Source: Levilactobacillus namurensis
GTDB taxonomy: Bacteria > Bacillota > Bacilli > Lactobacillales > Lactobacillaceae
Assembly: GCF_032197885.1 (NCBI RefSeq)
Contig: NZ_CP134159.1
Coordinates: 2,610,725 to 2,674,724, forward strand
DNA length: 64,000 nucleotides
Direction: 5' to 3'
Numbering within the stretch: position 1 is the stretch's first letter; each line of letters begins with the position of its first letter. Both the position numbers and the translations under genes were made by a program. The notes beneath the pieces are model-generated. The model saw only the letters and a program-made list of their open reading frames with translations. It had not been told where the DNA came from and did not search any database. This document shows, in pieces, positions 10,229 through 19,071 of the stretch.

Positions 10229-10257
10229 TTGACAGCCCGTCGGTTCCGCACTAAAGT
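10229..10257 (+). promoter_or_regulatory. promoter of first T-box/oppA unit
   Basis: TTGACA (10229-10234), 17-bp spacer, TAAAGT (10252-10257). It lies about 35 bp upstream of the T-box stem I base. Confidence 0.7.
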
Positions 10258-10284
10258 AAGGCCATATTCAACAACCGATTAACG

Positions 10285-10552
10285 CAACGCAATATCAGGA
10301 AGAGTAATCGCTCCCGCTAACCACTAGAGACCACCGGTAGCTGAAAAGGTGGGTTACAACCCTGCGACGAAGATGAGCCTGATTGCTGGCCCGCAGTGCA
10401 AGCTGTTGGCTCGATTCGTGACCCGTTACCGTCACCGACTTTTCCGACGTACGCGGAGAAGTTGCGGAGCTGGTGGGTGTGAACCCATCACAAAACGAGG
10501 TGGCACCACGGGAGATCGTCCTCATGCAAATTGCATGAGGACGATTTTTTTA
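10285..10552 (+). promoter_or_regulatory. T-box riboswitch, predicted Met-specific
   Basis: Stem I closes with ATCAGG (10294-10299) and CCTGAT (10378-10383). The AGTA and GAA strands of the specifier loop are present. After GAA plus one base the specifier reads ATG (10373-10375); the asnA T-box in this window reads AAC at the same place, which supports the register. The T-box sequence AGGTGGCACCACG (10498-10510) and the terminator stem (10515-10545) with a T run complete the switch. Uncharged tRNA-Met would prevent termination. Confidence 0.88.
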
Positions 10553-10573
10553 TACCAAATGGGAGATGGGTCT

Positions 10574-12220
10574 ATGCAACACAAGGGAATCTACGTCGCA
10601 TTATCCGCCATCAGCTTACTGGCCTTGGCGGGCTGTGGCTCCAAAGCCGCGGGAAACACCGGCAACTCGAAATACGCCGCTAACCAGGTTCTAAACTGGT
10701 CGGAGAGTCAGGAACTCGCCACTTCTGACCTCTCCAAAGTTACGGATACCGTCAGTTTCACCATGCTTCAAAACACACAAGAGGGGCTCTACCGCCTAGA
10801 TAAGACTGGTAAGCCCGCCAACGCCATTGCCACCAGCACCAAGGTCACCAACGGCGGGAAGGATTACGTCTTTAACCTGCGGCACAACGCCAAGTGGTCC
10901 AACGGCGACCCGGTCACGGCTCACGACTTCGTCTACTCGTGGCAACGGTCGCTAGATCCTAAGACCGCGTGCCAGGACGCCTACTACATGTACGCCGTCC
11001 GCAACGCCAAGGCCATCAACCAGGGGAAGCTGGCTCCCAGCACCCTGGGCATCAAGGCTGACGGCAACTACCGGTTGGAAGTCCATCTGACCAAACCCGT
11101 GTCGTACTTCAGTAAGCTCCTCGCCTGGCCATTGTTCTACCCCCTGAACCAAAAGGCTGTTCAACAATACGGCAAACGGTTCGGGACCACTTCGGCCACC
11201 ACCGTTTCCGACGGGCCTTACAAGCTGACCAAGTGGAACGGGACCAGTAAGACCTGGACGCTGGCTAAGAATCCGAAATACTGGAACCACGCCAACGTGC
11301 ACCTGACCGCCATCAATTACCAGGTCAACCAGAGCACCACGACCAGCTTTAACCTGTTCACCGCCAAAAAGCTCGACGAGACCAGCCTCAACGGCCAACA
11401 AGTCAAGAACAGCTTGAACAACCCGAACTTCGTCAAGCGCCTCCCCACGGGGACGCAACGCCTAGACTTCAACCAAAATAAGGTCAAAGCCTTCAAGAGT
11501 TTAGCCGTCCGGCAAGCCATTTCCACGGCCATCGACCGCAAGCAACTGGTCAACGACGTGCTTCAAGACGGATCCGTAGCTTCTAACGGCTTCGTGCCCC
11601 ACGGCATTGGCAAGAACCCCAAGACCGGGGAAGCCTTCGACCAAGAAGCCGAAGTACCGTCAGCCGCCACGTATGACCTGAAGCGTGCCAAACAGTTGCT
11701 GGCCAAGGGCTACAAGGAGACCGGGACCAAGTCGATCGACGCCACCCTTTCCGTTTCCGATACGGACGGGGCTAAGAAGGTCGCCGAGTTCGTCCAGAGT
11801 TCCTTGCAAAAGCTGCCTGGCGTGAAGATTAGCATCAAGAGTGTGCCCTACGTTCAACTGATGACCCAGCAGGCCAACGGCAATTACCAGCTGACCTTCA
11901 GCGGGTGGCAATCGGTCTTTGCCGACCCGATCGAGTTCCTAAACGTCTTCGCCAAGGGTTCGAGCTTTAACACCACCGGCTGGAAGAACGCCCAATTCTA
12001 CGACCTTCTCAATCAGGCCGAGAACCAGGATGGCAACCAACCCACCAAGCGCTGGGCCAAGCTAGTCGCCGCTGAAAAGGTCTTGATGAAGACCCAAGCC
12101 ACGGTCCCACTGTATCAACAGGCCCAATCGCAACTATTACGGACCAACGTCAAGGGCATCATCTATAACCCCGCCGGTGTGCCTTATGACTTCACTGACG
12201 CTTACATCGGGAATAACTAA
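10574..12220 (+). CDS. oppA: oligopeptide ABC transporter substrate-binding lipoprotein
   Basis: A 548-residue extracellular solute-binding protein of the SBP_bac_5 (OppA/DppA) family. The lipoprotein signal ends in LLALAGC with the modified Cys21, so it is membrane-anchored outside the cell. The SBP_bac_5 core shows NAKWSNGDPVTAHDFVYSWQ, typical of peptide binders. The true start is ATG 10574 behind GGGAGATGGG; the open frame extends 75 codons upstream, but that part is T-box RNA. No permease or ATPase genes (oppBCDF) are adjacent, so it must feed a transporter encoded elsewhere. It is roughly 70 percent identical by eye to the next gene, and the T-box leader is duplicated too. Confidence 0.93.
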   Translation: MQHKGIYVALSAISLLALAGCGSKAAGNTGNSKYAANQVLNWSESQELATSDLSKVTDTVSFTMLQNTQEGLYRLDKTGKPANAIATSTKVTNGGKDYVFNLRHNAKWSNGDPVTAHDFVYSWQRSLDPKTACQDAYYMYAVRNAKAINQGKLAPSTLGIKADGNYRLEVHLTKPVSYFSKLLAWPLFYPLNQKAVQQYGKRFGTTSATTVSDGPYKLTKWNGTSKTWTLAKNPKYWNHANVHLTAINYQVNQSTTTSFNLFTAKKLDETSLNGQQVKNSLNNPNFVKRLPTGTQRLDFNQNKVKAFKSLAVRQAISTAIDRKQLVNDVLQDGSVASNGFVPHGIGKNPKTGEAFDQEAEVPSAATYDLKRAKQLLAKGYKETGTKSIDATLSVSDTDGAKKVAEFVQSSLQKLPGVKISIKSVPYVQLMTQQANGNYQLTFSGWQSVFADPIEFLNVFAKGSSFNTTGWKNAQFYDLLNQAENQDGNQPTKRWAKLVAAEKVLMKTQATVPLYQQAQSQLLRTNVKGIIYNPAGVPYDFTDAYIGNN

Positions 12221-12248
12221 GCGTCCCGTTTCAAGTCTCTCAGACACC

Positions 12249-12289
12249 CAAAACCGCCAATGAGCCCATCGACTCACTGACGGTTTTGC
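12249..12289 (+). terminator. hairpin after first oppA
   Basis: AAAACCG (12250-12256) pairs with CGGTTTT (12281-12287), with an inner TGAG/CTCA pair. The T tract is short, so termination may be incomplete. Confidence 0.55.
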
Positions 12290-12391
12290 CCGTTCTAACC
12301 TAATTTTTTTAAGCTCACCAACAGCCCCATTTCTTCTATGTATGCCCGGTAAAAGTGCCGTTCTTCGGTAAAACAATTTTCAATTTTTCCG

Positions 12392-12420
12392 TTGACAAAT
12401 TGCGCTGAAGTGATTATTCT
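12392..12420 (+). promoter_or_regulatory. promoter of second T-box/oppA unit
   Basis: TTGACA (12392-12397), 17-bp spacer, TATTCT (12415-12420). Confidence 0.7.
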
Positions 12421-12454
12421 TAGAATCACATTAGAAATTTAACAGATTTGCAAA

Positions 12455-12718
12455 GCAATGCCAGGAAGAGTAATCGCATCCGCTAAGTGCCAGAGACCAC
12501 CGGTAGCTGAGAAGGTGGCTTACAACGATGAGATGAAGATGAGCCTGGTTCGCTGATGATCAGTGCAAGCTAATTGTCCGACTTGTGGCCCGTTACCGCC
12601 ACCGACTTTTCCGACGTACGCGGAGAAGTTACGGAGGTGATCGGTGTGAGCCGGTCATAAATCAAGGTGGTACCACGAGTAATCGTCCTTATGTCTAAGA
12701 CATAGGGGCGATTTTTTT
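12455..12718 (+). promoter_or_regulatory. T-box riboswitch, predicted Met-specific (second copy)
   Basis: Same architecture as the first leader. Stem I base is GCCAGG (12460-12465) with CCTGGT (12544-12549). The specifier ATG (12539-12541) follows GAA plus one base. The T-box core GGTGGTACCACG is at about 12666-12677, and the terminator hairpin ATCGTCCTTATGTC/GACATAGGGGCGAT ends in seven T residues at 12718. Outer stem bases differ from copy 1 but still pair. Confidence 0.88.
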
Positions 12719-12748
12719 GACCCCGATTCTCTAAAGGAGCTGACTGAC

Positions 12749-14401
12749 ATGTCCTATCGTAAAACCACCACTTACTTAATCGTTTCCGCCCTGAGCCTCC
12801 TGGCCCTCGCCGGTTGCGGCACCCAGACCACCAGCAAAGCTACCGGCAATTCCAAGTACGCCGCTAAACAAGAATTGAACTGGACCGAATCCTCGGAACT
12901 TGCCACGGCCGACCTTTCTAAGGCCACCGACACCCTGAGTTTCACGGTCCTCCAAAACACCCAAGAAGGCCTCTACCGACTCGACAAATCAGGGACCCCC
13001 AAAAACGCCCTGGCTACCAGCACCAAGGTCACCAACGGCGGTAAGACCTACACCTTCAACCTGCGCAAGAACGCCAAGTGGACCAACGGCCAACCCGTGA
13101 CCGCCAAAGACTTTGTCTACTCGTGGCAACGCACGGTCAACCCCAAGACCGCTTCACAAGACGCGTTCTACCTGTTCCAGGTCAAGAACGCCGAGGCCGT
13201 CAACGCCGGCAAGAAACCGCTGAGCGCGCTGGGCATCAAAGCTACCGGCAAGTACCAACTGACCGTCAACCTGACCAAGCCGGTCTCCTACTTCAAGAAG
13301 CTACTGGCCTGGCCACTCTTCTACCCGTTGAACCAAAAGGCCGTTGACCACTACGGCAAACTTTACGGGACCCGCTCCGACAAGACCGTCTATAACGGTC
13401 CCTTCAAGTTGACCAAGTGGAACGGGACCAGCAAGTCCTGGACCCTGGCCAAGAACGCCCACTACTGGGACCGTTCCGCCGTGCACCTGACCAAGATCAA
13501 CGAAGTGGTCACCACCAGCACCACTACCAGCTACAACCTCTTCAACGCCAAGAAGACCGACGAAACCCTGTTGAGTGGTCAGCAGGTCAAGAACAATTTG
13601 AACAACGAAAACTTCGTCAAGCGTCTCCCCACGGGGACCCAACGCCTGGACTTAAACGAAAAGACGGTCAAGGCCTTCAAGAACGTCAAGGTGCGCCAAG
13701 CCTTCTCCGCGGCCATCGACCGGAACCAGCTGGTCAAGAACGTCCTGCAAGATGGCTCCGTAGCTTCCACGGGCTTCGTGCCCGCCGGCATGGGCAACAA
13801 CCCCAAGACTGGAGAAGATTTCAGTAAGGAAGCGGCCGTGAAGTCCGCCACCAGCTACGACCTCAAGCGCGCCAAGAAGCTCCTGGCACAGGGCTACCAA
13901 GCGACCGGCACCAAGGCCATCAACGCCACCTTATCCGTGGCCGACACTGACGCCGCCAAGCAAGCCGCCGAATTTGTCCAAAGCGCCTTAAACAAATTGC
14001 CGGGGGTCAAGATTACGATCAAGACGGTGCCTTACGTTCAGCTGATCACCCAGCAGCACAACGGTAACTACGACCTGACCTTTAGCGGCTGGCAATCCGT
14101 CTTCGCTGACCCGATCAACTTCTTGGACGTCTACGAAGCCGACTCCAGCTACAACACCGCCAGCTGGAAGAACGCCCAATTCGACAAGCTGCTGGACGAA
14201 TCGGAAAACCAGTACGGGAACCAACCTGCTAAGCGCTGGGCCAAGTTAGTCGCCGCCGAAAAGGTCCTGTTGAAGGACCAGGGGACGATTCCGCTGTACC
14301 AATCCGCCAAGTCACAGCTCTTACGGACCAACGTCAAGAACATCATCTACAATCCCGCAGGTGTGCCTTACGACTTTAAGACCACTTATATTGCGAAGTA
14401 A
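12749..14401 (+). CDS. oppA: oligopeptide ABC transporter substrate-binding lipoprotein (second copy)
   Basis: A 550-residue SBP_bac_5 lipoprotein with lipobox ALAGC and modified Cys23. It is a close paralogue of the upstream oppA over its whole length. An AAGGAG site lies nine bases before ATG 12749. The sequence shows the same core motif (KNAKWTNGQPVTAKDFVYSW) and the same C-terminal IIYNPAGVPYDF. It forms its own transcription unit under a second Met T-box and ends at a strong bidirectional terminator. Two paralogues under one amino-acid signal suggest peptides are taken up as a methionine source; their peptide preferences may differ. High G+C codon use matches the core genome rather than the A/T-rich first 10 kb. 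Confidence 0.94.
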   Translation: MSYRKTTTYLIVSALSLLALAGCGTQTTSKATGNSKYAAKQELNWTESSELATADLSKATDTLSFTVLQNTQEGLYRLDKSGTPKNALATSTKVTNGGKTYTFNLRKNAKWTNGQPVTAKDFVYSWQRTVNPKTASQDAFYLFQVKNAEAVNAGKKPLSALGIKATGKYQLTVNLTKPVSYFKKLLAWPLFYPLNQKAVDHYGKLYGTRSDKTVYNGPFKLTKWNGTSKSWTLAKNAHYWDRSAVHLTKINEVVTTSTTTSYNLFNAKKTDETLLSGQQVKNNLNNENFVKRLPTGTQRLDLNEKTVKAFKNVKVRQAFSAAIDRNQLVKNVLQDGSVASTGFVPAGMGNNPKTGEDFSKEAAVKSATSYDLKRAKKLLAQGYQATGTKAINATLSVADTDAAKQAAEFVQSALNKLPGVKITIKTVPYVQLITQQHNGNYDLTFSGWQSVFADPINFLDVYEADSSYNTASWKNAQFDKLLDESENQYGNQPAKRWAKLVAAEKVLLKDQGTIPLYQSAKSQLLRTNVKNIIYNPAGVPYDFKTTYIAK

Positions 14402-14417
14402 TCCGCCTTTTAGGCCG

Positions 14418-14458
14418 AAAAAAGCGCTGTAAAATCACCCGATTTTACAGCGCTTTTG
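14418..14458. terminator. bidirectional terminator between oppA and the glucosidase
   Basis: A perfect 17-bp stem (14420-14436 with 14441-14457) with A and T runs on either side serves the convergent genes. Confidence 0.9.
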
Positions 14459-14464
14459 TGTGTT

Positions 14465-16135
14465 TTAGTCAAACAGGTAAACCTTGCTTTCGTACGGTCG
14501 TAAAGTGGTGCCCTGGTCATCGGCATAGTTGCCAATTAAGCGCTGGGTCGCCTGAGCTTGGCCGTAATCCCGCTCTACGGACTGGTCCGTGAAGTTGGTC
14601 ATGACCAACAAGGTCTGCCCCTGGTAATGCCGCCGGAACGTAAAGACGGCCTCATCATCTGGGTCCACTTCTTGGTAAGTCCCGTAGCGAATAATCGGCG
14701 TCTGGTGCCGGAGCTTGATCAGCTTCTGATAGTAGTAGAAGACCGAGTCAGGATCCGCCAACGCCGCTTGGGCGTTAATGGTGGGGTAGGTCGGGTTCAA
14801 CGCGAACCACGGCGTACCATCCGTAAAGCCCGCATTGGCCGTCACATCCCATGGCATCGGCGTCCGGGCGTTATCCCGTGACATGTGCGCCAAGTACTTC
14901 AGCATGGTCGGTCCGTCAACCAACTTCTTTTGCTCAACGAGTTCGTGATAGAAATTGATGGACTCCAGGTCTTCATACTGACTCAGTTGTGTATAGTGTG
15001 CGTTGGGCATCCCCAGCTCTTCACCTTCGTAGACGTAGGGCGTACCTTGGAGCATGTGTAAGGTGGTGCCCAAAGCCTTCGCCGACCGAACCCGGTATTC
15101 GGGGCGGTCATCGCCGAAACGAGAAAGGGCGCGGGGTTGGTCGTGATTATTCCAGTAGAGGCTGTTCCAGCCCTTCCCGTCTAGGGCCTTTTGCCATCGC
15201 CCTAAAGCTTGCTTGAGTTCCGTTAACTTCACTGGTTGGTCGTTCCACTTGGCCAAGCGCTTATCCGGATTAGGACTCAACGTCACGTGTTGGAACTGGA
15301 AGACCATGTTCAATTCATGGCTGTTCAGTCCCGTATACTTCACGGCGTCTTCGGGGGTCGAACTCGGCATTTCTCCAACCGTCATCACGTCGTAGTGGGA
15401 CAACACTTCCCGGTTCATTTCGTGCAGGTAGTCGTTGAGCTTCGGCCCGTCTGCGACCATCTTCTCAACGGTCGCGTAGTTGGCGGGGGCTGGTGCATCC
15501 GGCAACCCGGCTGGTTTCGAGATCAGGTTGATGACGTCCATCCGGAAGCCATTGACCCCCTTGTCCAACCAGAAACGCATGATGTCCCACACGGCATTGC
15601 GGACATCGGGATTCTCCCAGTTCAGGTCGGGTTGACCGGGAGCGAAGAGGTGTAGGTAATACTGTCCTCGTTCCGGGACGTAGGTCCAAGACGAACCGCC
15701 AAAGGCCGCTCCCCAATTATTGGGTTCGTGGCCGTCGACCGGATCGCGCCAGATGTAGTAGTCGGCGTACGGGTTGTCCCGTGATGACTTACTTTCCTGG
15801 AACCAAGCGTTTTGATCGGACGTGTGGTTAACCACCAGGTCCATCAATAGCTTCATCCCGTGTTGGTGCGTTTCCGCCAGTAAGTGGTCGAAGTCGGCCA
15901 TGGTGCCATACTGGGGATTAATCGCCTTATAATCGGCGATATCGTACCCATTATCCTTGCACGGTGACTGGTAGATGGGGTTGAGCCACAACACGTCGAC
16001 GCCTAACTTTTGCAAGTAGTCGAGGCGCTGGGTAATGCCGTTGAGGTCCCCGATTCCATCATGATTGCTGTCCTGAAAACTTTGTGGGTAAATCTGATAG
16101 ACGACTGAATCTTGAAACCACTTTGAATTTGCCAA
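14465..16135 (-). CDS. GH13 oligo-1,6-glucosidase/alpha-glucosidase
   Basis: A 556-residue intracellular glycoside hydrolase of family 13 (subfamily-31-like). The nucleophile Asp200 is in GFRMDVIN, the acid/base Glu255 in TVGEMPS and the third Asp332 in NNHDQPR. The residue after the nucleophile is valine, which in this family goes with alpha-1,6 (isomaltose-type) rather than maltose specificity. It lies 38 bp downstream of the MFS sugar permease and is surely co-transcribed with it. The paralogue at 19072 is highly similar. Expected role: hydrolysis of isomaltose-like disaccharides imported by the neighbour. The GGGAGG site upstream of the ATG fixes the start. Confidence 0.92.
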   Translation of the reverse strand: MANSKWFQDSVVYQIYPQSFQDSNHDGIGDLNGITQRLDYLQKLGVDVLWLNPIYQSPCKDNGYDIADYKAINPQYGTMADFDHLLAETHQHGMKLLMDLVVNHTSDQNAWFQESKSSRDNPYADYYIWRDPVDGHEPNNWGAAFGGSSWTYVPERGQYYLHLFAPGQPDLNWENPDVRNAVWDIMRFWLDKGVNGFRMDVINLISKPAGLPDAPAPANYATVEKMVADGPKLNDYLHEMNREVLSHYDVMTVGEMPSSTPEDAVKYTGLNSHELNMVFQFQHVTLSPNPDKRLAKWNDQPVKLTELKQALGRWQKALDGKGWNSLYWNNHDQPRALSRFGDDRPEYRVRSAKALGTTLHMLQGTPYVYEGEELGMPNAHYTQLSQYEDLESINFYHELVEQKKLVDGPTMLKYLAHMSRDNARTPMPWDVTANAGFTDGTPWFALNPTYPTINAQAALADPDSVFYYYQKLIKLRHQTPIIRYGTYQEVDPDDEAVFTFRRHYQGQTLLVMTNFTDQSVERDYGQAQATQRLIGNYADDQGTTLRPYESKVYLFD

Positions 16136-16173
16136 TTAAAAAACCTCCCGTAACCAACTGCGACGCTTACGTT

Positions 16174-17577
16174 TTAAGCCGTCGGTTGATCATCAAATTT
16201 CGAATGAATCAAATGAACACTTAACGCAGCTAAAATCAGAGACCCCCCGCCAACTAGGAACATCGCGGGCATCGAATGGCCGACCCACGGGAAGATCCAG
16301 AAGCTGGCAATGGAAGCACAGATCTGTGGCAAGCAGATACTGCAGTTGAACAGGCCCAGATACGACCCTTCGTTCTCACCATTCAGAGCTTCCGTCAGTA
16401 AGGTAAACGGCTGCGTGTTCATGGTCAGGTAAGTAATCCCAATCAAGATAAACGGAATAATCAACAACCACTTATTGTGAATAAAGAAGATGCCGAAGAA
16501 GCCCGCAGCGCCGGCTAACAAGCCGACCTGATACCAAAACTTCCGGTGACTCGGCTTAGTGTGGGCTTGAACCAATAGGCCCCAGACTACCGCCGCGATG
16601 GATTGGATGCAGGTCAGCACCCCGAACCAATTCCCAGCAGCTTGGTAGCCCGCTGAGGCGGAGTTACTGGTGTTCCAGACGTTCAGCGAAATCGCTCCCG
16701 TCGCGTAGGTCCAGGAGTAGAGGATGGCGAACCAGGTAAAGAATTGGACCACGGAAATTTCCCAGAAGACTTTTGGTGCAGTCTTGAGGAGTTGCCACAG
16801 ACTGGGTTGCTTAGCCTTCTTGGTGGTGTCTAGGTTATGGTAATCCGCATATGTCGTGGGATCATATTCATGCACCTTGATAATCGTGATGATGGACGTC
16901 GCCAGTAAGGCGATGGCGGCCAGATAAAAGGCAATCTTAACCGTCAACGGCACTTCCCCTTTGGGTGCCACGTTGGCGATCCCAAAGGCCGCCAGGATAA
17001 AGGGTACCATGGTGGCAACGACACCGCCTAAGTTCGAAAACGATTGTTGCCAAGACCAGGCCAAGTCCTTTTGGTCTTCGTTGACCATGTCCCCAATCAC
17101 CATTTTGAAGGGTTGCATGCAGACGTTAGACGTCAGGTCCATAAACAGTGTGGCGATTGCGGCAAACCACAGCGCCGCGGCGGACCCGTAACCAAAGCCA
17201 AACGACCCAGCGTTGGGAAGCAAGACCAAGACGATGGCGGCGGCCGGTGCACCGATCAACAGGTACGGCATCCGGCGGCCAAACCGATTCCAGGTCTTAT
17301 CGGAGTACTTTCCGATCAAGGGTTGAATGACCATCCCGGCCAACGGTGGCAGGATAAAGAAGAACCCCAGCTTGTTCGGGTCGGTCCCAATCGTTTGAAA
17401 GATACGACCTAGTTGTGATTGTTGTAGGGAAAAGGCCATATTGACCCCGAAAAACCCAAAAGTCATGGCAAAAATCGTACTTAACTTCAATGATGGCAGA
17501 TGATGAGTGACTTTCGGTTTGACGGGCGTCGCAACGGGGTGCGCTTGAGAAGCGTTCGAAATACTGCTAACTTTCAT
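16174..17577 (-). CDS. MFS disaccharide permease (sucrose/maltose symporter-like)
   Basis: A 467-residue, twelve-segment major facilitator protein of the SLC45/sucrose-proton-symporter-like group, recognisable from GKYSDKTWNRFGRRMPYLLIG after the second membrane segment. It probably imports maltose- or isomaltose-type sugars with protons. An in-frame TTG lies seven codons upstream, but ATG 17577 has GGGAGG seven bases before it and is the better start. It is the first gene of a two-gene operon with the GH13 enzyme. Its promoter carries two palindromic operators for the LacI regulator encoded upstream and a cre-like site. The exact sugar is not determined. Confidence 0.88.
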   Translation of the reverse strand: MKVSSISNASQAHPVATPVKPKVTHHLPSLKLSTIFAMTFGFFGVNMAFSLQQSQLGRIFQTIGTDPNKLGFFFILPPLAGMVIQPLIGKYSDKTWNRFGRRMPYLLIGAPAAAIVLVLLPNAGSFGFGYGSAAALWFAAIATLFMDLTSNVCMQPFKMVIGDMVNEDQKDLAWSWQQSFSNLGGVVATMVPFILAAFGIANVAPKGEVPLTVKIAFYLAAIALLATSIITIIKVHEYDPTTYADYHNLDTTKKAKQPSLWQLLKTAPKVFWEISVVQFFTWFAILYSWTYATGAISLNVWNTSNSASAGYQAAGNWFGVLTCIQSIAAVVWGLLVQAHTKPSHRKFWYQVGLLAGAAGFFGIFFIHNKWLLIIPFILIGITYLTMNTQPFTLLTEALNGENEGSYLGLFNCSICLPQICASIASFWIFPWVGHSMPAMFLVGGGSLILAALSVHLIHSKFDDQPTA

Positions 17578-17613
17578 GTTGTTGCCTCCCGGTTTCAAAA
17601 TAATATCGGTTAT

Positions 17614-17694
17614 TGTAAGCGCTTACTACAGTACTTATGCTAGCACCGAACACAAACGTTTGCAATAGCGTTAAATCAAAAACTCAAACGTTTG
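17614..17694 (-). promoter_or_regulatory. permease promoter with LacI-family operators and cre-like site
   Basis: The promoter on the minus strand is TTGCAA (17665-17660), 17-bp spacer, TAGCAT (17642-17637). Two copies of the palindrome CAAACGTTTG (17653-17662 and 17685-17694) are centred 32 bp apart, one overlapping the -35. TGTAAGCGCTTACT (17614-17627) lies just downstream of the start site and fits cre with one mismatch. Confidence 0.75.
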
Positions 17695-17788
17695 TGTAAA
17701 TGATTGACCCTCTACGCTACGGAGAGTCCTGGGCGCCGTAAGGGTTGCCGGGGGCGCCCGCCATTAAAAAATTTTTAGCGGGCCCATC

Positions 17789-17819
17789 AAAAAGTGGTCC
17801 CCCACTAACGGGAGACCAC
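17789..17819 (-). terminator. terminator of the LacI regulator gene
   Basis: On the minus strand GTGGTC-CCC pairs with GGG-GACCAC across a short loop and runs into TTTTT. Confidence 0.8.
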
Positions 17820-17834
17820 CAGTCTCAACAAATG

Positions 17835-18845
17835 CTATGTTCGTGTCACAAAATCGACCACGCTATCCCGCGCCACCACCTGAATTGGGGTAAAGCGCTG
17901 TGGTTGCGGTGTCTCGGTCGCCAGCATCCGCTTAACGCCCGCCACACCCATGTCGTAGAAGCTCTGGGTCAGACTGGTCAGCTGCGGTTGGACGATGTCA
18001 CACAAGTCCGTTCCGTCGATACTCATCACGGACAGGTCAACGGGCACCATCAGGCCCAGCATCCGGGCTTGATTCATCACACCGATTCCCGCCAGATCAC
18101 TGCCGGCCAAGACCGCCGTGACGTCCGGGTGAGCCCCGTACGCCTGCATCGCCGCTTGACCAGCCGGGTAACTGTAATCTCCCGGGTGAATCCACGCCGG
18201 TCGCGGGGTGATTCCCGCTTCAGCCAGCGCCTGACGGTACCCGGCTTCCCGGAGCTGTCCGGTGATGGAGACCTGGGTATCGACAGCCGCCAGTCCGATT
18301 CGGCGGTGGCCCCGCTCCAGCAGGTACTTGGTGGCCTGATACCCCACTTGCCAATCGTCGGACGTGATGAATGGCATCTTGGGGCCCTCGAACGAGATGG
18401 ATAGGAAGCAGTACGGGATCTCCGTGGATTGTAAAAGCGCTAAGTTTTCCGGCGCTAGGTCTACGGAGAGCAGGAGAATCCCCCGCACCGACCGTTCAAT
18501 CACGGTCTCCAATGCCCGGCGTTGCCGTTCTGCATCGCCATCACCGGCGTACAGAATGATCACGTTGAGGTCCGCGGGAAACGCCGTGGCCTGGATGCCC
18601 TCGATAATCTGCGTCGCAAAGTTGGTCTTGGTGGTGTTGACGATGACCGCCAAGTCATGGCTTCTTTGCGTGACCAGTTCGGTCGCCGCCGTGTTCTTCC
18701 GGTAGCCCAGTTCCTTGGCCGTCTGTCGGACCTTTTGTGCCGTCTGGGCGCCGAAGAAACCCGCCTTGTTGGCCAACACCCGGGAAACCGTCGCGGGCGA
18801 GACCCCCGCTTGTTTAGCGATGTCTTTGATGGTTACGCCCATCAT
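17835..18845 (-). CDS. LacI-family sugar-responsive repressor (MalR-like)
   Basis: 336 residues. The N-terminal LacI HTH reads VTIKDIAKQAGVSPATVSRV, and the hinge and a periplasmic-binding-like effector domain follow (about 60-330). Start ATG 18845 follows GGGAGGTGACC; a GTG two codons upstream is possible. The gene sits between the permease/GH13 operon and the second GH13 gene. Both flanking promoters, but no other in the window, carry the palindrome CAAACGTTTG with a central CG, as LacI-family proteins prefer. It is therefore the likely local repressor of alpha-glucoside use. The inducer is unknown. Confidence 0.88.
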   Translation of the reverse strand: MMGVTIKDIAKQAGVSPATVSRVLANKAGFFGAQTAQKVRQTAKELGYRKNTAATELVTQRSHDLAVIVNTTKTNFATQIIEGIQATAFPADLNVIILYAGDGDAERQRRALETVIERSVRGILLLSVDLAPENLALLQSTEIPYCFLSISFEGPKMPFITSDDWQVGYQATKYLLERGHRRIGLAAVDTQVSITGQLREAGYRQALAEAGITPRPAWIHPGDYSYPAGQAAMQAYGAHPDVTAVLAGSDLAGIGVMNQARMLGLMVPVDLSVMSIDGTDLCDIVQPQLTSLTQSFYDMGVAGVKRMLATETPQPQRFTPIQVVARDSVVDFVTRT

Positions 18846-18938
18846 GGTCACCTCCCTGATTATTTAATGGTTACCTTCTATTCTACCGGTTTTTGGTCAA
18901 AAGTGTTACCGCTTTCGCTAACCTCGCTCTAAATTAAC

Positions 18939-19017
18939 ACAAACGTTTGTCTTTTTGCCTTCACGCTATTGCGAGGACTTGGGGAAACTGCTAAAATCGG
19001 TTTTGTAAGCGATTACT
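18939..19017 (+). promoter_or_regulatory. promoter of second GH13 gene with operator and cre-like site
   Basis: The operator ACAAACGTTTGT (18939-18950) lies upstream of TTGCGA (18969-18974), a 17-bp spacer and TAAAAT (18992-18997). The cre-like TGTAAGCGATTACT (19004-19017) covers the expected start of transcription. The same two motifs occur at the permease promoter. Confidence 0.72.
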
Positions 19018-19071
19018 AAACTGAAATTTACATTAATCTCCGTAACTCATTTTATAAGGAGGAAATTTATC

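Noticed and set aside
10369..10377. Asp (GAT) as specifier of the oppA T-boxes
   Set aside because: Aligning with the asnA T-box, where AAC follows GAA plus one base, puts the specifier on ATG, not GAT.
10349..10573. 75-codon N-terminal extension of the first oppA frame
   Set aside because: It lies in the T-box RNA; the lipoprotein signal and GGGAGATGGG site start at 10574.
10952..11911. Long minus-strand open frames inside both oppA genes
   Set aside because: High-G+C antisense shadows without ribosome binding sites; the plus-strand protein is unambiguous.
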